Part shown: positions 58,520 to 64,000 of the stretch, piece after piece
Layout: every line of letters starts with the position of its first letter
How positions within the stretch are numbered: the stretch's first letter is position 1
NCBI GenBank assembly: GCA_017302895.1
Contig: JAFLBV010000005.1
Span: forward strand, 1 to 64,000
From: Ignavibacteria bacterium
GTDB taxonomy: Bacteria; Bacteroidota; Ignavibacteria; Ignavibacteriales; Ignavibacteriaceae
Length of the DNA stretch: 64,000 nucleotides
Direction of reading: 5' to 3'
Position numbers and translations under genes: made by a program
The notes under the pieces: model-generated
What the model was told of the DNA's origin: nothing
Database searches by the model: none
What the model saw: the letters and a program-made list of their open reading frames with translations, nothing else

Positions 58520-60556
58520 ATGAGAATCTTTGCAACCATCATTTTTGCCGTTTTATTCGTTTTTTCCGCTGTTCCACAGGATAAAAAACCACTGACAGCC
58601 GAAGATATCTGGAAAATGAAACGAATCGGAAGTTTTGTTGTAAATCCTGCAAAAACCGAAGCGTTATTTTCAGTAACCACTTACGACGCATCCAAAAATG
58701 AATCCGAAAGCGACCTTTTTCTGCTTGATCTAAAGACTTCCGAATACAGAAAGTTTACTTCAAGCAAGGGGGGTGAATCATCACCTGTATGGTCACCCGA
58801 CGGGAAAAAGATCGCTTTCGTTGCAAAGAGAGAAGGTGATGAGCGGGGACAAATCTATATCATCTCCCGTGAGGGTGGGGAAGCAGTTCGCCTTACCGAA
58901 ATGCCACTCGGCGCCACCTCGATAAAGTGGTTCCCCGATGGGAAGAAAATCGCCTTTGCTGCAAATACATATCCTGAAGCTCAGGGAAATCTTGATACTC
59001 TGAAAAAGCTTATTAAGGCCAAAAAAGAGAACAAGGTTACCGCAAAAGTCACCGAAGACAGATATTATCGCTACTGGGACAGTTGGCTGACTGACGGATT
59101 TGTTACGCATCTTTATGCAGTAGATGTTGCAACCGGAAAAGTGACCGATCTTACCCCTGCAAACGAAGCAATACTCTCAGCAGGGGGAAGTGGTGCGGAT
59201 TACGACATTTCACCTGACGGTGGGCAGATCGTACTTTCGGCAAATGTAACACCAAAACCATATTTTAAAGAATTGAATTTCGACCTCTTCCTCCTTAAAA
59301 CTGATGGCAGTGGTAAAATGGAAAACATCACCGTCAGCAATTTGGCAGGTGATGGAAGTGCCCGCTTTTCACCGTGTGGCAATTTTATTTACTACCTTAA
59401 AACACTCGATGTGAATAAACTCGCGGAGAACAACAAACTCTCAAGATTCGAACTTTCCTCTAAGAAGGATACACTTCTTACTGCAAAAATTGATCTTTCA
59501 ATTGGTGAATTTGAATTTGATGCAAAAACAGGCACCATTTATTTTGCATGTGATTATAAAGGACGGACAGGAATTTTTAAAATCAATCCTGATGGTGGAG
59601 ATTTACAAAATGTTTTCGCGGACGGTACTAACAGCAGCGTCGATCCCGATAGCAATATGGTCTGGTTTCTGAATCAGAACAATACTACTCCCCAAAGAAT
59701 TGTGTCTTATGATCAGTCTTCCAAAAAGCTCAACAAAATTGTCGATCTGAACGAAGAGCTGACAGCAAAAATCCAATTCGGGAAATTTGAAGAGCATTAT
59801 TATATCGGTGCAGACAAAGATTCTGTGCAGCTTTTCCTCCTTTATCCCCCAAACTTTGATAAGACAAAAAAATATCCCCTTATTCACCTCATTCATGGTG
59901 GTCCACACGGAGCATTTAGCGATGATTTCCATTACAGATGGAATTCACAGGTTTTTGCTGCTATGGGGTATGTGGTTGCGATGGTTAATTTCCACGGGAG
60001 CACAGGATTCGGAGAGAAATTCGCTGAATCAATCGTGGGAGCCCACGGTGACAAACCATATACCGACATAATGAATGCCAATGAATTTCTTTTCGACAAG
60101 TTCGATTTTATTGATGAAAACAAGGTCGGAGCTGCCGGTGGGAGTTACGGAGGATATCTTGTGAATTACATCTCCGGACAGACGAATAAATTTTCGGCTC
60201 TCGTTTCTCATGCCGGTGTTTACAATTATTACGGGCAGTTTGCCTCGGATATGACTCACTTCCGTGAACTTGCTTACGGCGGTGCTCCCTGGTACAATCA
60301 GGAACAGGTTCTTAAGTACAGCCCGTCATCATATGCAAACAAGATGATTACACCAATGTTGGTCATTCACGGCGAAAAGGATTATCGTGTAGTTGTCACA
60401 CAGGGACTTGAGTTATACGGTGTCCTTAAAGGGAAGGGTGTTCCTGCCCGTCTCGTCTATTTCCCCGACGAAAACCATTGGGTGATGCAGGCGCAAAATT
60501 CTATCTTCTGGTACAAGGAAGTAAAAGACTGGTTCGACAGATTCTTGAAATTATAA
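58520..60556 (+). CDS. S9-family serine peptidase (prolyl oligopeptidase type)
   Basis: The 678-residue protein has a probable signal peptide (TIIFAVLFVFSAVPQ), an N-terminal beta-propeller with WSPDGKKIAFV-type blades, and a C-terminal alpha/beta-hydrolase domain. The catalytic triad is visible: Ser in GGSYGGYLVNY (about residue 538), Asp in HGEKDYRVV (about 619) and His in DENHWV (about 652). This is the DPP/acylaminoacyl-peptidase-like branch, probably periplasmic. The gene ends 13 bp before the hairpin-repeat cluster. Confidence 0.94.
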   Translation: MRIFATIIFAVLFVFSAVPQDKKPLTAEDIWKMKRIGSFVVNPAKTEALFSVTTYDASKNESESDLFLLDLKTSEYRKFTSSKGGESSPVWSPDGKKIAFVAKREGDERGQIYIISREGGEAVRLTEMPLGATSIKWFPDGKKIAFAANTYPEAQGNLDTLKKLIKAKKENKVTAKVTEDRYYRYWDSWLTDGFVTHLYAVDVATGKVTDLTPANEAILSAGGSGADYDISPDGGQIVLSANVTPKPYFKELNFDLFLLKTDGSGKMENITVSNLAGDGSARFSPCGNFIYYLKTLDVNKLAENNKLSRFELSSKKDTLLTAKIDLSIGEFEFDAKTGTIYFACDYKGRTGIFKINPDGGDLQNVFADGTNSSVDPDSNMVWFLNQNNTTPQRIVSYDQSSKKLNKIVDLNEELTAKIQFGKFEEHYYIGADKDSVQLFLLYPPNFDKTKKYPLIHLIHGGPHGAFSDDFHYRWNSQVFAAMGYVVAMVNFHGSTGFGEKFAESIVGAHGDKPYTDIMNANEFLFDKFDFIDENKVGAAGGSYGGYLVNYISGQTNKFSALVSHAGVYNYYGQFASDMTHFRELAYGGAPWYNQEQVLKYSPSSYANKMITPMLVIHGEKDYRVVVTQGLELYGVLKGKGVPARLVYFPDENHWVMQAQNSIFWYKEVKDWFDRFLKL

Positions 60557-60569
60557 CTGATTAATAATT

Positions 60570-60861
60570 GGCCCCGCCCGGGGTCAAGTATGGGTAGAGA
60601 AATCGACAAACAATTGAAAAATTGGCCCCGCCCGGGGTCAAGTATGGGTAGAGAAATCGACAAACAATTGAAAAATTGGCCCCGCAAGGGGTCTTGTCTG
60701 GGTAGTAACGAATTCATAAATTGGGTTGGCCCCGTCAGGGGTCTTGTATGGGTAGAGAAATCGGCGAACAATTGAAAAATTGGCCCCGTCCGGGGTCAAG
60801 TATGGGTAGCAATCGGCGAACAATTGAAAAATTGGCCCCGTAAGGGGTCAAGTATGGGTAG
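60570..60861 (+). repeat. Left array of six REP-like hairpin repeats
   Basis: Units begin at 60570, 60624, 60678, 60728, 60782 and 60834 (period 50-54 bp). Each has a stem GGCCCC/GGGGTC with a variable 4-nt loop (GCCC, GCAA, GTCA, GTCC, GTAA), then a tail AAGTATGGGTAG and an AT-rich spacer (GAAATCGACAAACAATTG). All point toward the transposase gene. The last tail ends 3 bp before its ATG. Confidence 0.95.
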
Positions 60862-60864
60862 ATT

Positions 60865-61314
60865 ATGTCATATTCAACATTCACACAAATATATTTACAC
60901 ATAGTTTTTGCAGTTAAATCAAGAGAAAAAGTTCTCAAATCAACATTTCGTCAAGAAGTGTTAAAATTCATTACCACAATGATTCAAGATCGCAAGCACA
61001 AAGTGCGTGAAATCAACGGTGTCGAAGATCATATACATATCCTCATCGGGTATAATCCCAATCAATCTCTTCCCGACTTGATCCGCGACATCAAATCAGA
61101 ATCATCAAAATTTATAAACGAAAAGCGATTTATTCGCGGGCATTTTAGTTGGCAAGAGGGTTACGGTGCTTTTTCCATTGGGAAAACGGAGTTGGATAGA
61201 ATTCATACATATATCCGTAATCAGGAAGTGCATCATTTGGAAGAAAGCTCTATTTCCGAGATTAGGCGCTTTCTCGCATCTTACGGGCATGAAAACCCGG
61301 AAAATTATAAATAA
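60865..61314 (+). CDS. Y1 (HUH) transposase, IS200/RAYT family
   Basis: The 149-residue protein has the single-strand HUH nuclease fold: LHIVFAVKSREK at the start, the HUH motif DHIHILIG (His56 and His58), the region SWQEGYGAFSIGKTE, and the catalytic tyrosine Tyr116 in HTYIRNQEVHH. All active-site residues are intact. Such enzymes cut and join hairpin-ended single-stranded DNA; TnpA-REP members process REP palindromes. The short length and absence of tnpB are consistent with IS200 or a RAYT. The gene begins 3 bp after the last left repeat and is followed by the right array after 18 bp. Confidence 0.93.
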   Translation: MSYSTFTQIYLHIVFAVKSREKVLKSTFRQEVLKFITTMIQDRKHKVREINGVEDHIHILIGYNPNQSLPDLIRDIKSESSKFINEKRFIRGHFSWQEGYGAFSIGKTELDRIHTYIRNQEVHHLEESSISEIRRFLASYGHENPENYK

Positions 61315-61332
61315 TCCACCCATGCACGACCT

Positions 61333-61766
61333 CTACCCCTACATGACCCCTTTCGGGGCCGACACAATTATTGATTTTGTTTCTACCCCTACATGACTCT
61401 ACCCATACTAGACCCCTTTCGGGGTCAATTTTTCAATTCTTCGCCGCTTTTTACCCATACGCGACCCCAAGCGGGGCCGTCTTTATAAATGGAATTTATG
61501 ATGCAGCTACCCCTACATGACCCCTTTCGGGGCCGACACAATTATTGATTTCGTTTCTACCCCTACATGACCCCTTTCGGGGCCGACACAATTATTGATT
61601 TCGTTTCTACCCCTACATGACCCCTTTTGGGGCCGACACAATTATTGATTTCGTTTCTACCCATACACGACTCTACCCATACTAGACCCCTTGCGGGGTA
61701 AATTTTTCAATTCTTCGCCACTTTTTACCCATACACGACCCCATTCGGGGCCGACTTTATATATGG
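61333..61766 (-). repeat. Right array of REP-like hairpin repeats (inverted)
   Basis: The same repeat family occurs here in reverse orientation. There are three near-perfect 50-bp units (61507-61556, 61557-61606, 61607-61656), a fourth at 61333-61382, and units at 61399, 61451, 61673 and about 61726 whose spacers (TTTTTCAATTCTTCGCC) match the left-array type. Partial tails sit at 61383 and 61657. Read on the minus strand each has stem GGCCCC/GGGGTC and a (T)ATGGGTAG or TAGGGGTAG tail. No gene is supported between 61315 and 61782. Confidence 0.93.
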
Positions 61767-61782
61767 AATTCGATGGTGTCGT

Positions 61783-62298
61783 TTAATGTGGTGATTTTTT
61801 AATCAGAAGTTCGTATAATACGACTGATACCATAATAAGGAATGAAATGTAGATAAGGGTGGATGAGATTGCGGTAAGGTAGATGAAGTTTGGGTGAACA
61901 AATCTTACCAGCCAGATGCCTCCGAATGTAAAGAGGGTTGAGAAGAGTGGTTCGATCATGAAGAAACCTTTCCAGAAACCTGATATGGTTGAATTAAACC
62001 AAAAGATTCCACCGAGTGCGAGAAAGATAAATGCAAAGCCAAAGAGATGATTGTGCGTCGTAATCAGGAGCTCTGAAACCGGTTTTTCATATTTTTCTGG
62101 AATATCAAACTCATCGGTTTTGCCGGACTCCGAGCCGTTAAAATGTTCGACTGCCTTGTCGGGTTGGTAACTTGTATTGTGATAAAGAAATATCAGACCC
62201 GTTGCCACTGCGGCTGAAAGCAGAATCGTAAAAGCTGCCAGGAAGATTTTGATGTTTTTTGGCAGCAAATGAAGTTTGATGTTTAATATTGAATCCAA
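61783..62298 (-). CDS. Four-helix membrane protein of flavin redox cluster
   Basis: The 171-residue protein has four hydrophobic segments (about residues 18-40, 83-103, 115-133, 138-162). An extracytoplasmic loop of about 40 residues after the first contains acidic residues and leads to ELLITTHNHLFGFAF. Histidines in THNH and near RFVHPNF could bind heme, but this is not established. I know no firm family name. It is the third gene of a minus-strand set after the porin and FMN-binding genes, 12 bp apart, so it may be the membrane partner of the FMN protein. Confidence 0.7.
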   Translation of the reverse strand: MDSILNIKLHLLPKNIKIFLAAFTILLSAAVATGLIFLYHNTSYQPDKAVEHFNGSESGKTDEFDIPEKYEKPVSELLITTHNHLFGFAFIFLALGGIFWFNSTISGFWKGFFMIEPLFSTLFTFGGIWLVRFVHPNFIYLTAISSTLIYISFLIMVSVVLYELLIKKSPH

Positions 62299-62310
62299 AT
62301 TATTCCCTCT

Positions 62311-62853
62311 CTAAAATATTTCGTGAAACAGAACTGCGAGTTTTTTAATGCCTTTTGAGACTGAATTGGCAGAAATTGTAGCTCCTGAAATTGAGTCTAT
62401 TGCCTTCCCGACAGTATAATCTGAATCTTTATTTTTCCCTTTGAATTGTTTGTTCCAGCCTTTGTCAGCAACCTCTCCACCGTACTGTTCCCTGTATTTT
62501 ACGATGTGGGAGGAGCGAATATTTCCTTTCGTATCAAACAACACAAGAAATGTGATCGGCATTGCTTTGCCGTACACATTGTCGAGGAGTCCGTACGAGG
62601 TGACTTTCCCTTTGTTGGAGATTGTATAGATGTATATAAAGTCATTTGCGAATTTTTGCTTTGCGGCAGATTCCGCATTCTTTTTTGCTTTAGCGGGGAT
62701 GGTATATTTCTCCTGTTTGATGGAGACACCTTTCCCCATTTCAGAGCGGATTATTGACTCTGTCAGTTCTTTTATCTCCTGCCCGCGGGTTTGATTCCAC
62801 AGGCAGGAAATGGCAATAAAAAATGTAAGTGTGATTATTTTTTTAGTGGTCAT
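62311..62853 (-). CDS. Exported FMN-binding domain protein
   Basis: The start is set at ATG 62853, 1 bp after the porin stop and beginning a signal peptide (KIITLTFFIAISCLWNQTRG). The mature part (about 155 aa) is an FMN_bind domain with the flavinylation motif D-S-I-S-G-A-T near the C-terminus (AIDSISGATISANSV), where the threonine is expected to be covalently linked to FMN by ApbE. It would serve as an extracytosolic electron carrier. ApbE is not encoded in this window. The longer frame upstream overlaps the porin gene and is not supported. Confidence 0.87.
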   Translation of the reverse strand: MTTKKIITLTFFIAISCLWNQTRGQEIKELTESIIRSEMGKGVSIKQEKYTIPAKAKKNAESAAKQKFANDFIYIYTISNKGKVTSYGLLDNVYGKAMPITFLVLFDTKGNIRSSHIVKYREQYGGEVADKGWNKQFKGKNKDSDYTVGKAIDSISGATISANSVSKGIKKLAVLFHEIF

Positions 62854-62854
62854 A

Positions 62855-63928
62855 TCAGAACATGTATCCGACGCCGAGATTGAATGACTTTGTTTCTTCA
62901 TCATTCGATTTTCTCTTTTTGGAACTGAAATCGACTTTAAGTACGATGTTATCAAGCGGAAGGATATTTAATCCGAACATGAATTGAGTATAAGCGAAAT
63001 CATCCGGTTTCAGGTTTGTATTTCTAACCGATGATGCGGTGTTGTAGAAAGAATATCTTACAAACGGGATTATTTGCCATTCAGATTTAATGAATCTGTT
63101 GATGTCGTAACCAAGGTCGAAGTAGTAACCTGTGGAAGTTTCAACCGATCCTCTGTTGTAGTTGATCATTGCTCCCTCTGCTGTTGCAATGAGGCCGTCT
63201 TTGCTGTACTTTGCATGGAGCTCAACAAGATTAAATTCAATGGTGGAGGAATCACCTCTGGCTTTGTTGTAAGTTGCTGAAGCTCCTGCTTTGAAAGCTG
63301 AAGAGATGTTATAGTCGAGTCGAAGTGTGTACATGAGATCGGTTGCATCTGCAAGATAACCTTTTCTTCTTCCGCTTCGAAGGGCCGATGCAGGTGAAAA
63401 CTTCTCGCTGTTCAATCCTTCCATAATGTTGAAGGTATATTCCAAACCTTTGTAACTTCCGAAAACTGAAGCACCGTTCCCATACCATGTGGTAGGGATG
63501 ATGGCATTGTGGTAGTCAGGTCTTTCAACTCCAAAGAAGGTCGGAGGCTCATGAATTTCGTTGATTATTCCTACAGGAGCAAGAACGACACCGGCTCTGA
63601 ATCCGAGATAGTTGTAAGGAAGATAGCTGACATACGCCTGCTCAAGTTCCACTTCGCCATTTCCACCGCTAACGAAGTTGTGCTCCAGTTCGAGTTCGGC
63701 TTTGAATGACCATTTTTCTGAAAATGAGTGACTGAAGAAGAGGACGAATCTGTGAAAATCGAGTTTCTTTTCAGCTTTTTTTGTATCGAATGTATTATTG
63801 TTATAATGCAGTTCTCCATATCCACCGACACTGGTCTTTGGGGTAAAAAAATCATCCTGGGCGAACAGGCTTGTTGTCATGAGTATAACAAGGATAAGGA
63901 GGGGTTTAAATTTATTGGCATAGTACAT
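62855..63928 (-). CDS. Outer-membrane porin (OprO/P-like)
   Basis: The 357-residue protein has a signal peptide (FKPLLILVILMTTSLFAQ) and a beta-barrel pattern: VGGYGELHYNNNTFD, HRFVLFFSHSFSEKWSFKAE, VELEQAYVSYLPYNYLGFRAG. The C-terminal strand ends in F (GVGYMF). The segment resembling GVERPDYHNAIIPTTWYGNG is common in porins related to phosphate-selective OprO/OprP, but selectivity cannot be inferred. It is the first gene of the cluster with the FMN-binding and membrane proteins. The 72 bp upstream to the window end are AT-rich and probably hold the promoter. Confidence 0.85.
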   Translation of the reverse strand: MYYANKFKPLLILVILMTTSLFAQDDFFTPKTSVGGYGELHYNNNTFDTKKAEKKLDFHRFVLFFSHSFSEKWSFKAELELEHNFVSGGNGEVELEQAYVSYLPYNYLGFRAGVVLAPVGIINEIHEPPTFFGVERPDYHNAIIPTTWYGNGASVFGSYKGLEYTFNIMEGLNSEKFSPASALRSGRRKGYLADATDLMYTLRLDYNISSAFKAGASATYNKARGDSSTIEFNLVELHAKYSKDGLIATAEGAMINYNRGSVETSTGYYFDLGYDINRFIKSEWQIIPFVRYSFYNTASSVRNTNLKPDDFAYTQFMFGLNILPLDNIVLKVDFSSKKRKSNDEETKSFNLGVGYMF

Positions 63929-64000
63929 AAGAGGCTAACTTTCATTGTTTAATGTTTGTATTAAGATTAAGTCTAAATAACAATAGCAAATATAAGAAAG

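Larger units (their letters stand above)
60570..61766 (+). mobile_element. RAYT/IS200-like transposase locus with flanking hairpin arrays
   Basis: A single Y1 transposase gene lies between two repeat arrays in opposite orientation, whose GGGTAG tails face the gene from both sides. The arrangement resembles REP-associated tyrosine transposase loci (REPtrons) rather than a simple insertion sequence with single ends. No TnpB or other cargo is present. Confidence 0.8.

Noticed and set aside
60570-61766. CRISPR array
   Set aside because: Repeats are regularly spaced, but the spacers are themselves repeated, the orientation flips around the transposase gene and no cas gene is present.

Overview
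The window looks like a chromosomal segment of a Bacteroidota/Chlorobiota-type (FCB) bacterium, most likely an Ignavibacteria relative. Several signs agree. Secreted proteins end in a type IX secretion (T9SS) sorting domain containing the NYPNPFNP motif. IspG is the long form, the SecA is long, and succinate dehydrogenase is the B-type sdhCAB. There is a ubiE/menG gene for menaquinone, and intergenic DNA is rich in short repeats. Coding density is high. No prophage, CRISPR array, rRNA or tRNA gene was seen; the one structured RNA recognised is RNase P RNA.

Layout. 1-400: tandem 114-bp composite repeats. 0.4-6.7 kb: ferredoxin, a CrtI-like oxidoreductase, and a tight operon of MBL-fold hydrolase, Rieske protein, queG, rlmN and a SpoU methyltransferase. 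6.7-13.2 kb (minus strand): secA, glnB (PII), and a TPR lipoprotein joined in frame to a Schlafen/AlbA-type regulator that carries its own internal ribosome-binding site. 13.4-15 kb: gamma and beta subunits of a Na+-pumping decarboxylase. 15.1-22.1 kb: two paralogous T9SS-secreted beta-propeller proteins enclosing a small lipoprotein and a RelE-type toxin-antitoxin pair. 22.3-30.1 kb: glnE, a DUF2723 membrane protein, a sugar-phosphate isomerase and an ABC-F ATPase. 30.1-30.7 kb: a repeat-dense intergenic island. 30.7-44 kb: housekeeping genes (ROK kinase, rsmA, ubiE, recJ, rnpB, a four-helix-bundle protein, zinc-ribbon protein, nif3, ispG, dnaG, DUF5009 protein). 44-49 kb: a lipoprotein with nine internal repeats and an FGE-like domain, then an AbiE-type toxin-antitoxin pair with a palindromic operator. 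48.8-60.6 kb: rnhB, a UbiA prenyltransferase, an outer-membrane protein, sdhCAB, an unknown protein, obg, an M48 protease and an S9 peptidase. 60.6-61.8 kb: an IS200/RAYT-like Y1 transposase between two inward-facing arrays of hairpin repeats. 61.8-63.9 kb: porin, FMN-binding protein and membrane protein, a candidate extracytosolic flavin redox unit.

How the genes fit together. Nitrogen control is represented by PII and GlnE. Energy metabolism is represented by SdhCAB, menaquinone methylation, the Na+ pump and the flavin cluster. Translation and RNA modification are represented by QueG, RlmN, the SpoU enzyme, RsmA and Obg.

The most unusual content is non-coding or organisational. (i) A REP/RAYT-like repeat system has two hairpin subfamilies sharing a TATGGGTAG tail, one around the transposase and one dispersed. 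(ii) Degenerate heptamer arrays (consensus near RYTCATA or CCTTCAR) occur at many intergenic sites, and an inverted pair brackets the four-helix-bundle gene. (iii) RNase P RNA carries an insertion of about 143 nt at the P18 position. (iv) A lipoprotein is joined to a DNA-binding regulator across an internal Shine-Dalgarno/TTG start. All function calls come from reading motifs by eye; no database search was run.
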